A stretch of 64,000 nucleotides of DNA. It comes from Rhodococcus sp. ARC_M5. GTDB taxonomy: Bacteria; Actinomycetota; Actinomycetes; Mycobacteriales; Mycobacteriaceae. This document shows, in pieces, positions 9,509-17,406 of the stretch (positions are counted from its first letter, which is position 1; each line of letters opens with the position of its first letter). The notes under the pieces were generated by a model. The model was not told the origin of the DNA and searched no databases. It was given only the letters and a program-made list of their open reading frames with translations. The DNA lies in NCBI RefSeq assembly GCF_022810405.1, contig NZ_JALGQE010000007.1, forward strand, positions 235,227 through 299,226, in the 5' to 3' direction. Both the position numbers and the translations under genes were made by a program.

Positions 9509-11284
9509 TCACTCGCCCGATTCCGCACGGATGGTCGGATCGGTGAACCTGGGTACCGGACCGTCATGCTCGGAGCTCCCGTCGATCGGCGTCCAGGACT
9601 CATAGGTGAATTCCTCCAGGGGCATGGGTTTGGCATGTGCCACGATCGTCCGTGGTGGCCGATCTCCGCCGAGCAGGAAGTCGATCACCGGACGATCGAC
9701 CTCGTCCGTGCCGTAGGGGAAGACGCCGTGGACGCTCTCGTTGTCGACCGCGATCAGGCTCGTGTTCGGCAGCTGCGTGCCCGCAACCTGACCCGCCTCC
9801 CACGGCGTCATCGAATCGAGTTCGCTCTGCAGAACAATGCTTTCCGGGAAGTCCTCGGTCAACGGAGGCATCGCCGAGTCCGTCGGCCAGAATGCACAGG
9901 CCTGTGGCCCGTCGAGCAGTCCACTCTGCGCCGAGAAGGGCGCAGCGAGCGCCGTTCGCTCGTTGAACTCGTTCCAGTATTCGAGGCCCTGAACCCACTG
10001 TCCGTCGGTGCATTTCGTGAAGTCGATGACCTCGTCGTAGGTACCGCGAACCAACCCACTGGAATCGTCTTCCGGTGCCGCGGACAGCGCCGCCAGCACG
10101 TCGTGGGCCGCGGTGCGTTGCTCCCCGGTGAGGGTGTCCATCCCGTCGACGATGCGGCTCGCGGAGGCAACAGGAGTCGTAGGGGTCACGGCACGTTCAC
10201 CTTCGGCGATGATCAGCGAAACGAGCTGTCCAGCAAACGGATAGACCACCGAACTGGAGAACGCAACGTTGAGGTTCGTCGACGCCCACGCGTACCGAGC
10301 AGCCAACGACTGCTCCGCACTTCCGGTAGCTGTGAAGTAGCGATTCCAGATCACCTCAGGGTCGCCGCCCAGCCCATACGTGGCGTCGTTGCGCGCAATC
10401 CAGTTCATCATGTGGAGCCGGAACTGCCGATCGCGGCCCTCGTGGGCCAGGTCGTACAGGCCCTGGATCGAGTCCTGTGTCGGGTCCGTGGCCGAATCGA
10501 GAACCATGCGCTCGATGTTGTCCGAAAACAGGCCGCCGTACCAGGCACCGAGCCACGTGCCGTAGGAGTAGCCCATATAGGTCACCGATTCGAGCCCGAG
10601 AAGGTGACGGATGAAATCCATGTCGAACGCGGTCTGTTCGGTCGTCATGGTCGCGACCTCGGGATCGACCGAGCACGACTCGCCGATCGCGCGCGTCTCC
10701 GCGTCGGGTCCATCCGCCGGATCGTATTGGTACTCGCACTGCGCATGACTGGACTGACCGAGACCATGCTGATCGAAGCTCACGTAATTCGTGGTCTGCC
10801 GCAATTCCGGGGTGTACATCTGAACGGTCGAGCTGTAAGACAACCCCGACGCGTACGGTCCACCCGGGTGGGTGATCACCGTGGTGTGGTAGTCAGGATC
10901 GGTGCGATCGATGTTGTGTGCCTGAGAGATTCGTACATCCCACGTCTGCTGTGGATCAGGATCGTTCCAATCGCGTGGAACCTTGATAGTTGCGCACTCG
11001 ACGTTAGAGACGTCGGCACCAGGGATGGGCGGTCCGTCGTCGTTGAACTCACATGTCTCCCAGCTGAGTTGCTGGCCGGCCAACGACCCTGCGAGCGCAG
11101 CGATATCCGGTGTTCCATCACCGGATTCGTCGCCACTCGCAGTCGGGGCGCTTGGTGGCGGTGACGCCATGGCAGCCATCACGACGACGCCGGTCAATCC
11201 GATGACACCGGCAGCGATCGCAGCCGGGAGCAAGTACCTCCGCCCGCGCGGTGCCGTACTGAGCACACTCTTGTCCAACGGCAC
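9509..11284 (-). CDS. Exported alpha/beta hydrolase, TAP-like / proline iminopeptidase type
   Basis: A 591-residue protein with an N-terminal membrane anchor or signal (residues about 17-42) and an alpha/beta hydrolase core: VITHPGGPYASG, SFDQHGLGQSS, nucleophile elbow YMGYSYGTWLG. A C-terminal region has the TAP-like arrangement with DSMTPWEAG (acid) and NESVHGVFP (histidine). Such enzymes act as extracytoplasmic aminopeptidases or esterases. GTG at 11284 is preceded by AGGAGGAGC, a strong ribosome binding site. It is the first of a same-strand run of four genes down to 5635. Confidence 0.85.
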   Translation of the reverse strand: MPLDKSVLSTAPRGRRYLLPAAIAAGVIGLTGVVVMAAMASPPPSAPTASGDESGDGTPDIAALAGSLAGQQLSWETCEFNDDGPPIPGADVSNVECATIKVPRDWNDPDPQQTWDVRISQAHNIDRTDPDYHTTVITHPGGPYASGLSYSSTVQMYTPELRQTTNYVSFDQHGLGQSSHAQCEYQYDPADGPDAETRAIGESCSVDPEVATMTTEQTAFDMDFIRHLLGLESVTYMGYSYGTWLGAWYGGLFSDNIERMVLDSATDPTQDSIQGLYDLAHEGRDRQFRLHMMNWIARNDATYGLGGDPEVIWNRYFTATGSAEQSLAARYAWASTNLNVAFSSSVVYPFAGQLVSLIIAEGERAVTPTTPVASASRIVDGMDTLTGEQRTAAHDVLAALSAAPEDDSSGLVRGTYDEVIDFTKCTDGQWVQGLEYWNEFNERTALAAPFSAQSGLLDGPQACAFWPTDSAMPPLTEDFPESIVLQSELDSMTPWEAGQVAGTQLPNTSLIAVDNESVHGVFPYGTDEVDRPVIDFLLGGDRPPRTIVAHAKPMPLEEFTYESWTPIDGSSEHDGPVPRFTDPTIRAESGE

Positions 11285-11652
11285 GTGAGCTCCTCCTCAT
11301 CGATCATCAGTCGGTCCAGCCCGGCGCACGGCAAGATGTGCGTGCGTTGATGTGTGCATGACAAAGCTATTCCGTGTTCCCGCAACAGGGTCAAACGTCC
11401 GAACCCCTCAGGGATGGTCGAACAGTCCCGGCACCTGAGATGCCGATATCAGGCCGCGGAGGCGGCGCATCGGATCCGACGCCAAGATCCGATCTGCATA
11501 CGATCGATCGACAAGAAGGCATCCAGACGGTCGACTCGCCTTTCGCCGCTTACCAGCCGGCCAAGGACCACGAGATAGTCGGATCGAGTCGACCCATTGC
11601 GTCGGCCCCACCACTTCGACTCAGCTATCTGTACGCCGGCCTTCTCGCGGAA
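11285..11652. other. Intergenic region, no gene recognised
   Basis: About 370 bases between the hydrolase start at 11284 and the TetR stop at 11653. Short open frames here have no recognisable domain or ribosome binding site. The promoter of the hydrolase operon should lie near its right-hand side, but no clear -10 was identified. Confidence 0.4.
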
Positions 11653-12213
11653 CTATTCCGTGGGCGGGGTTTGTAGCACCGTCATAGCAGCATCGGCGAT
11701 CGCAAGAAGGTCTTCGGTAGTTCCGCCGTCGCGGGCGCAGCCGGACATGCCACGCATGACTGCCAGGAGAAACGAAGCCAGGTGATCGGTGTGGGTGGTC
11801 GTAGCCAGCTCACCGGCATGGACACCGCGATCGAGCCGATCTCGAAGCCGTATTCGCAGGATCTCTCGCTGCGAGGCCAGCCGTGGCTCGGTCAGCATCA
11901 GACAGCCCGGGGGCGTCGCGGTATCGGTGTGAGCTCGTGCTGTGTCGTCGAGCATTCGGCCCAGGGCTTCACGGACCGTGGGTAGTTCGGCCGCCTCGTC
12001 CACGGCCTCGCACGTGCGGCGAAAGTACTCGGCTGAGGCTTCCTCGAAGAGACTCTGCTTGTCGCCGAACGCGGCATAGAGGCTCGGTGGCGTCACACCC
12101 ATGGCTGCAGTGAGTGTCGCGACCGAGGTGTCGGTGAAGCCCCTGCGCCAGAACAGTTCGGTAGCCACCGCCAATGCCGCGTCACGATCGAAACCACGTG
12201 GTCGGCCAGCCAT
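11653..12213 (-). CDS. TetR/AcrR-family regulator
   Basis: A 186-residue TetR regulator. The DNA-binding domain covers residues 1-50 (GRPRGFDRDAALAVATELFW, then VTPPSLYAAFGDKQSLFEEA). The C-terminal part with TPPGCLMLTEPRLAS matches the subfamily that controls small oxidoreductase or efflux genes. It is divergent from the SDR gene at 12297 with an 83-bp gap containing two GATCACTA sites, so it most likely represses both itself and the SDR. Confidence 0.9.
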   Translation of the reverse strand: MAGRPRGFDRDAALAVATELFWRRGFTDTSVATLTAAMGVTPPSLYAAFGDKQSLFEEASAEYFRRTCEAVDEAAELPTVREALGRMLDDTARAHTDTATPPGCLMLTEPRLASQREILRIRLRDRLDRGVHAGELATTTHTDHLASFLLAVMRGMSGCARDGGTTEDLLAIADAAMTVLQTPPTE

Positions 12214-12232
12214 GCCGGAAGAATAACATATC

Positions 12233-12288
12233 GATCACTACATAACGTGCTACGCTCGCTGGGCAATCGATAGTGATCACTACACAAA
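12233..12288. promoter_or_regulatory. Putative TetR operator: repeated GATCACTA with a perfect 12-bp palindrome
   Basis: The TetR/SDR gap holds GATCACTACATAAC at 12233-12246 and the near copy GATCACTACACAAA at 12275-12288. The second lies within the perfect palindrome TAGTGATCACTA (12271-12282), itself preceded by ATCGA as at the first site. The palindrome ends just before the SDR ribosome binding site, where a bound repressor would block transcription. Confidence 0.6.
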
Positions 12289-12296
12289 GGATCCGT

Positions 12297-13016
12297 ATGA
12301 AGCTCGAAGGTGCAGTTGTGCTCGTCACCGGAGCGAACCGAGGCATCGGTGCCGAGTTCGCGAAACAGCTCAAAACACGTGGGGCAGCGAAGATCTACGC
12401 GGCTGCCCGCGACGCGAGCGCGGTCGAAGCCGACGGCGTCGAGCCGATCGAGCTGGACATCACGAATGCCGGGCACATCGAAGCCGCGGCTCGCGCTGCC
12501 GGCGACGTGCAGGTTTTGATCAACAATGCAGGAATATCGACAGGCACTGCCCTGCTGAGCGGAGATATGGCGGACATCAGGCGGGAAATGGACACCAACT
12601 TCTACGGTCCGCTGCAGATGACCCGCGCCTTCGCCCCGATCCTGGGGGCCAACGGAGGCGGTGCGATCCTCAACGTCGTCTCCGCACTGTCGTGGTTCAC
12701 TGCGCCGGGCGCGGGTGCCTATGCCGCGTCGAAGGCCGCGGCCTGGATGTTGACGGACAGCACGCGCCTCGAGCTCTCATCGCAGGGCACACATGTGGTC
12801 GGCGTGCACATGGGGCTGGTCGACACCGACATGGCAAAAGGAGTGGACGCGGTGAAAGTCGCACCGGCCGACCTCGCGAATGCAGGTCTCGACGCAATCG
12901 AGTCGGGGGCGCAAGAAGTGCTGGGCGACGACTGGGCGGAGTTCGTGAAAGCCGGCCTCCCGCTCGACCCGAAAGAACGGTACCGGCAGATCTTTTCCGC
13001 CCTCGGTATCAGCTGA
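12297..13016 (+). CDS. SDR-family oxidoreductase
   Basis: A 239-residue classical short-chain dehydrogenase/reductase. Motifs: cofactor loop VTGANRGIG (residues about 12-20), LINNAGIS, catalytic YAASK with the upstream serine in VVSALSWF. It uses NAD(P)H to reduce or oxidise an alcohol/carbonyl substrate that cannot be predicted. ATG at 12297 follows AAAGGA by six bases and is preferred over the longer frame from 12273. Divergent from, and probably repressed by, the TetR protein at 11653. Confidence 0.9.
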   Translation: MKLEGAVVLVTGANRGIGAEFAKQLKTRGAAKIYAAARDASAVEADGVEPIELDITNAGHIEAAARAAGDVQVLINNAGISTGTALLSGDMADIRREMDTNFYGPLQMTRAFAPILGANGGGAILNVVSALSWFTAPGAGAYAASKAAAWMLTDSTRLELSSQGTHVVGVHMGLVDTDMAKGVDAVKVAPADLANAGLDAIESGAQEVLGDDWAEFVKAGLPLDPKERYRQIFSALGIS

Positions 13017-13377
13017 GCGCCGACCACAGCATCGATCGTCGTCGGGTACGTCGCGACCTCGACACCCATAGCGGCTGTTGATCCGTCGGCCGGCTTCCCG
13101 ACCGACGGAAAAACTGAGAGCTGTGTCGGGGAAGCGAACACTCAGGATGCTTTCTCATTGACTGATGTGCTGGGCGTGCCCACGAAGCCTCGATAGCGCG
13201 GGTCTTTCCTCGGATCTCGCTGGAGACGAGACGAACCTGCTTCAGTAGGACGTCGTCGACAGATTCGATCCTGGCGGGTGTCGGCAATGGGTTATCGAGT
13301 CGCGGTGTCTTCTGGTCACGTGTCGTCCGAGCCGATCGACTGCGGCGAACGATGCCTCGAGTTTGTCGGCGAGTCGC
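13017..13377. other. Intergenic region between convergent SDR and MFS genes
   Basis: About 360 bases with no supported gene. A stem-loop CCGTCGG...CCGACGG (13083-13108) is flanked by AAAAAC on its right. It may contribute to transcription termination, although it lacks a T-run on the plus strand. Short frames on both strands show no domain. Confidence 0.4.
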
Positions 13378-14628
13378 CTACTGCCGCGCGCCGGGAGGAA
13401 GACCATGGCGGCGGGCAGCAGCTGCGGCGAGCAAGGTGCATGCGACCAGACCGAGGGTGACGGCGGGAAACGACCCTGGTCCTGCAGCAGTGAGAAGTAC
13501 CCCACCCAGAGCGCTTCCCAGAAAGATTGCCGCGTTCGCGACGGTCGTCAGTATCGAATTGGCAACATCGGCATCGGGGCCCGATGCGTCCGCCAGTGCG
13601 GTCTGCAACAACGGTGCAGCGCCACCGAACGACATGCCCCACAGGATCACTGCTAGCAAGAACATCACTGGAGTGCTTCCCGCGATCGCCAGCGAGGTGG
13701 CCGCCAAGGCGAACGCGGCCAAGTAGATCAGGACCAGCCTTCGCAGGATGCGGTCCGCCAGCGCCCCGACAACGGCGATACTGGCCATCGCAGCCACCCC
13801 GAACACCGCTAGCACCACATCGACTCTGAGCCCTACGTCCATATCGTCGATGATGGGTGCGATGTAGGTATAGAGCAGGTTGTGGGCAAGGAACCATCCG
13901 AGCACCACGGCGATGATCGGCGCGACACCGGAGAGCAGAAAGACGCGATTCAATGGCGTTTGCGCAGTGGAATTCTGGCCGTCGGAATCGGGAACTGATA
14001 CGACCACCCACGCGATCAAACCAAGGGCAATCACAGACATCAGACCGAAGGTCCAGCGCCACCCGACCAGCGTTCCGAGATACGTCGCAAGAGGCGTGCC
14101 GATAGCGAACGCAACAGGCGTACCCGCCATCGCCACGGTCAGCGCCTTCCCGGCCAACGCGGGCGGGGCTATTTTGCGGGCGTACCCGGCGAGCATCCCC
14201 CAGACCACCCCGGAGAAAGCCCCCGCAACGAAACGCGCCAACAGTGCAATCTCGAACCCCGGTGCCAACGCTGTGATCGTATTGGCCACCACGAATCCGC
14301 CGACTGCGACGAGCAGGATCGGTTTGCGTCGCCAACTTCGCGTGAACGTGATCGCAGGAATCGCGAAGAGCACCGCTCCGAGTGCGTATGCGCTGATCAA
14401 CTGCCCTGCCGCGGCCTCCCCGACGCTCAAACCCGCGGAGAGCTGAGGTAGAAGCCCGGCAGGAAGTGTCTCGGTCATGATGACGATGAATGCGGTCGCT
14501 GACATCGCCAGCAGCGCTGACCATGGAAGTCGCTGTTTACTTCCGCCCCCGGCCGGCATCGGAATTGTCGAGCTGTCGGTGGTGCCCTGAATGACTTCTG
14601 GATTGATCATTCCGTAAGTCAACACCAC
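13378..14628 (-). CDS. MFS transporter, probable drug or metabolite exporter
   Basis: A 416-residue major facilitator with 12 predicted membrane helices. It shows the features of the AraJ/CmlA-like DHA1 exporters: ETLPAGLLPQLSAGL after helix 1, GRxxRRK-like loop SWRRKPILL, and RFVAGAFSGVVWGM. GTG at 14628 has AGGGG five bases upstream; ATG at 14610 is the alternative. It is divergent from a TetR gene at 14705, the usual arrangement for a repressor-controlled efflux pump. The substrate is unknown. Confidence 0.85.
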   Translation of the reverse strand: MVLTYGMINPEVIQGTTDSSTIPMPAGGGSKQRLPWSALLAMSATAFIVIMTETLPAGLLPQLSAGLSVGEAAAGQLISAYALGAVLFAIPAITFTRSWRRKPILLVAVGGFVVANTITALAPGFEIALLARFVAGAFSGVVWGMLAGYARKIAPPALAGKALTVAMAGTPVAFAIGTPLATYLGTLVGWRWTFGLMSVIALGLIAWVVVSVPDSDGQNSTAQTPLNRVFLLSGVAPIIAVVLGWFLAHNLLYTYIAPIIDDMDVGLRVDVVLAVFGVAAMASIAVVGALADRILRRLVLIYLAAFALAATSLAIAGSTPVMFLLAVILWGMSFGGAAPLLQTALADASGPDADVANSILTTVANAAIFLGSALGGVLLTAAGPGSFPAVTLGLVACTLLAAAAARRHGLPPGARQ

Positions 14629-14704
14629 CGACACCCCTGTTGCCAAATTATTGGATTGATTAGTCTGTAATTCACTGAACACCGAAACACGGAATGGAAC
14701 CGCG

Positions 14705-15307
14705 ATGAGCAGAACCGGGAGACCGCGAAAGTTCGACGAGGACCGCGCTCTCGAAGCGGCCATGGTCCTTTTCTGGGAGAACGGCTACGAGGCAACGTCA
14801 TTGACGCAATTACGAAGCAGCATGGGTATGTCTTCGGCCAGCTTCTACGGTGCGTTCGGATCCAAGGATGGATTGTTCGCCGCCGTGGTCCAGCGGTACA
14901 TCGACAGCTACGGCCGTGCGACCGCCCCACTGGCAGACGAATCCATGGACCCTCGAGCCGCTCTGGAGAAGACATTGCGTGGCTCGGTGACCATGCAGAC
15001 CGATGCGACGCATCCCCTCGGATGCCTGGTCGGCCTGGGCGGAATCATCGAGGGTCCGGACGCCGGAAAGCACTCTGCCCTGGCAGCCCGGAGGTCTGTT
15101 GATCGCCGCAACATTGCCGCGCTGGTCGAACGGGCTGTCGATCGAGGTCAACTCGACCCGAGCATCCCGATCGACGCAACAGCGACACTGTTTCACGGCT
15201 TTCTACTCGGATTGTCACCCCTGGCCAGAGACGGTGTGCCCGCCGATGAACTTCAGGCATCGGTCTCGGCAATGATGACGTTCTGGGATTCCATGCACCC
15301 GCGGTAG
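14705..15307 (+). CDS. TetR/AcrR-family regulator of the divergent MFS gene
   Basis: A 200-residue TetR regulator. Helix-turn-helix in residues 1-55 (GRPRKFDEDRALEAAMVLFW, then MSSASFYGAFGSKDGLFAAV). The C-terminal block THPLGCLVGLGGI matches the same subfamily as the regulator at 11653. Divergent from the MFS gene with a 76-bp gap that is strikingly AT-rich in its middle (14643-14672), where the operator probably lies. Confidence 0.9.
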   Translation: MSRTGRPRKFDEDRALEAAMVLFWENGYEATSLTQLRSSMGMSSASFYGAFGSKDGLFAAVVQRYIDSYGRATAPLADESMDPRAALEKTLRGSVTMQTDATHPLGCLVGLGGIIEGPDAGKHSALAARRSVDRRNIAALVERAVDRGQLDPSIPIDATATLFHGFLLGLSPLARDGVPADELQASVSAMMTFWDSMHPR

Positions 15308-15335
15308 ACGAACCACCCTCTGCCACAACATCTCC

Positions 15336-15369
15336 GGCCCAAACCCTGCATGCGATCAGGGTGTGGGCC
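15336..15369. terminator. Probable bidirectional terminator hairpin
   Basis: GGCCC-AAA-CCCTG pairs with CAGGG-TGT-GGGCC around a loop CATGCGAT. It sits between the convergent TetR gene and the fusion gene, overlapping the stop of the latter at 15356. There is no clear T-run, so efficiency is uncertain. Confidence 0.45.
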
Positions 15370-16561
15370 GAAGGGCGAGGTTGCACCGCGCGTCGGGTGC
15401 GGGCGACTCGAGGTCCACCAGATAGGCCGAGACGATTGCGTCTACGCACGCATTACCCGCGAGAGAGGCACCGTGCTGTTCACCTTCGACCGTGAGCAGG
15501 CTGCCGCCGAGCGCCTCGGCGAGGGCGATGCCGCCGGCGTGCGGAGGAATACCGTCGCCGGTCACCGAGACCACCAGAGTGTCGGCGAGGCCGTCGACCT
15601 CGTCGGCCAGGAGCGGGTTGAGCGTGGGATCGACCGGCCAGTTCTCGCAGCCGTTTCGCGAGTTCTCGACCGCAATGCCGGGGTCGATGAACGGCGCGGC
15701 GTCGAACACGGCCCGCTTGGGCGCCGTCTCCGCGGCGTTCGCGCAATCGACGACGGTGGAGGCGTTTTCGAGCTCTACAACAGCGCCCAGATCGAGGTCA
15801 TCCGGCGAGCGGGTCTTCTCGCCGGATGACAGTTCGAGCTCGGACCAGTCGAGCCAACTGTCGAGCAGCGGATGCAGACGGCGAAGCACCTCGGACTGGG
15901 CCGCGTTGTGCACGCCGACAACCGCATCCAGCAGGATGTCCCGAGTGCGATCGTCACCCAGCCGCGTGTTCGCGTCGGCCCCGGCAAACACGCCCTCGAT
16001 GTAGACGAGAACGGGATGCGGTGGCACTGCCTCCGCGAGGTGTCCTAGGGTCACATCGTCGACAAGTGAGGGCAGTGAATCGAACTCGACCTGCGGTTCG
16101 GTGCGTTCGGTCGTGAACTGTTCTCGAATCACGTCCAGGGCGCTCGCGGGGATCAGTCGCGAGCAGATCAGGTTGAGCGCGCGGTTCGCGGCCGTCAACC
16201 GGCCTGCGATATCGCCGAACTCCGCGGGCACGTCGTAGGGCGCGTCGAGAGCGATCGCGGTCGCGAGATCTCCTCGCACGGTGCCCAGATGCGCGATCGA
16301 TTCAGTCAATTCCGTCTCCAACAAGCGAAGCATCGTCGATGGCGGTGTTTCGGAACCCATCTCGGCGATGTCGTGCAGTAGTACTCCAAGGTGCGCAAGC
16401 CTTCTCACATGCAACAGGCGCACGAGGTGCCGAACCTCGTAGTGTCGTTGGCCGTCGAGTCGGCGCGGGGGCTCGTCGAGCAGTCCGAGACGGTGATAAA
16501 GGCGCACGTTATTCGCGGTGGCGCCCACCAGGTCGGCCAGTTGTCGCCTGTTCCACGGCAT
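15356..16561 (-). CDS. Fusion of a MerR-type regulator to the C-terminal domain of a TAP-like hydrolase
   Basis: A 401-residue open frame combining two unrelated parts. Residues 1-245 are a MerR regulator: HTH (RRQLADLVGATANNVRLYHR), LVRLLHVRRLAHLGVLLHDI, and an effector-type region homologous to the regulator at 4901. Residues about 258-401 match the C-terminal TAP-like domain of the lipoprotein hydrolase at 5635. Shared blocks include VFDAAPFIDPG, VSVTGDG, LGGSLLTVEGEQHG and AGNAC. The hydrolase acid (VTGDG) and histidine (EQHG) are kept, but the nucleophile serine and oxyanion half are absent and there is no signal peptide, so it cannot be a normal enzyme. ATG at 16561 has GAGGGGG nine bases upstream. 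It could be a deletion-born chimera, with the tail perhaps acting as a ligand-binding or simply tolerated domain. Confidence 0.8.
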   Translation of the reverse strand: MPWNRRQLADLVGATANNVRLYHRLGLLDEPPRRLDGQRHYEVRHLVRLLHVRRLAHLGVLLHDIAEMGSETPPSTMLRLLETELTESIAHLGTVRGDLATAIALDAPYDVPAEFGDIAGRLTAANRALNLICSRLIPASALDVIREQFTTERTEPQVEFDSLPSLVDDVTLGHLAEAVPPHPVLVYIEGVFAGADANTRLGDDRTRDILLDAVVGVHNAAQSEVLRRLHPLLDSWLDWSELELSSGEKTRSPDDLDLGAVVELENASTVVDCANAAETAPKRAVFDAAPFIDPGIAVENSRNGCENWPVDPTLNPLLADEVDGLADTLVVSVTGDGIPPHAGGIALAEALGGSLLTVEGEQHGASLAGNACVDAIVSAYLVDLESPAPDARCNLALRPTP

Positions 16562-16700
16562 CGCCCTCACCCCCTCTCGGTGTCTCGGCGTTGCGTTGCC
16601 ACCGCCCCCGTTGGGTCACCCAGCGCCGACGCACTCGCTTCGTTGGGCAGCTTGGACGCTACCCGTCACAGCCGGCAGCGACCAGTCCGTTCCGGGACGA

Positions 16701-17327
16701 TCACTCAGCAGGTAGGGCGGTCCCTGCGGGGGTACGTAGCCCGTCCAGTGCGATGGCAATCGTTCTGCGCCACTGCCCTTCTCCCCTGGTGGCCCCCAGA
16801 CATTCCTTGCCGCCGATCGGTGCCAGCGACAGCAGAACGACATCCCGCCACGTCACGTCACTGCGCAACGTCCCTTGCTCCTGCGCCCGACGGACGAGCC
16901 GGTCGACCATCTCCGCGAGCACAGCGTTACGGTCCACCAGCTCTTTCGGCAGCTGATAACTTGTCCCGCTGGTGAATTCGGCCAATCCGAGATTGTTCAT
17001 CTGCGCCTCGGTGAACGCATAGAGAAAGCGGGAGAGCCCTTCCCACGCGTCGGCGTCCTCGAGAGCGGCCTCGGCCCACGATTCGATCTCCGCCACGCCA
17101 TCGAGAAGCACATCGGCCACCAAGGCCTCCTTCGACCCGAACCGTCGATACAGCGTTCCGACTCCGACCTCGGCGCGTTCGGTGATATCCGTCGTCGACG
17201 CCTGAAGTCCGTGTTCGGCAATAGCCGCGCGTGCCGCCTCGATCAGGCGCAGGCGTTTGCGGCGCGAGTCCGCGCGTTCTCTCGGAGCCTCGCCGGCACC
17301 CGCTGCGTTCGTCATACCGACAACCAT
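16701..17327 (-). CDS. TetR-family regulator
   Basis: A 208-residue TetR regulator. The HTH spans about residues 22-70 (RKRLRLIEAARAAIAEHGLQ, then VGVGTLYRRFGSKEALVADV), with a SBP-type C-terminal domain common in actinobacteria. ATG at 17327 is chosen because a -10 box TACTAT lies exactly seven bases upstream with no ribosome binding site, which indicates a leaderless mRNA; ATG at 17315 is the alternative. It is divergent from the reductase gene at 17407, with a shared palindromic operator. Confidence 0.88.
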   Translation of the reverse strand: MVVGMTNAAGAGEAPRERADSRRKRLRLIEAARAAIAEHGLQASTTDITERAEVGVGTLYRRFGSKEALVADVLLDGVAEIESWAEAALEDADAWEGLSRFLYAFTEAQMNNLGLAEFTSGTSYQLPKELVDRNAVLAEMVDRLVRRAQEQGTLRSDVTWRDVVLLSLAPIGGKECLGATRGEGQWRRTIAIALDGLRTPAGTALPAE

Positions 17328-17334
17328 AGCGCGG

Positions 17335-17340
17335 ATAGTA
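17335..17340 (-). promoter_or_regulatory. -10 box of leaderless TetR gene
   Basis: TACTAT on the minus strand, seven bases before the ATG at 17327; the transcript would begin at or next to the start codon. Confidence 0.6.
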
Positions 17341-17362
17341 TCTCTCCCCTCGGAGCCATTAC

Positions 17363-17374
17363 CTCCGATCGGAG
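17363..17374. promoter_or_regulatory. Putative operator CTCCGATCGGAG
   Basis: A perfect 12-bp palindrome centred between the two divergent -10 boxes (17335-17340 minus, 17394-17399 plus). It covers or abuts the -35 position of both promoters, so the TetR protein bound here could repress both genes. Confidence 0.6.
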
Positions 17375-17393
17375 CGTACCTCTCCGTTTATGC

Positions 17394-17399
17394 TACGTT
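17394..17399 (+). promoter_or_regulatory. -10 box of leaderless saccharopine-dehydrogenase-like gene
   Basis: TACGTT, seven bases before the ATG at 17407 with no ribosome binding site in between. Confidence 0.6.
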
Positions 17400-17406
17400 C
17401 GTCTTT

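Noticed and set aside
9248..11164. 638-residue plus-strand frame antisense to the TAP-like hydrolase
   Set aside because: The minus-strand frame has a strong ribosome binding site, an export signal and hydrolase motifs; the antisense frame is low-complexity Arg/His/Val.
13009..13287. 92-residue minus-strand frame between the SDR and MFS genes
   Set aside because: It is rich in Arg and Ser, has no ribosome binding site and no domain, and overlaps the SDR stop.
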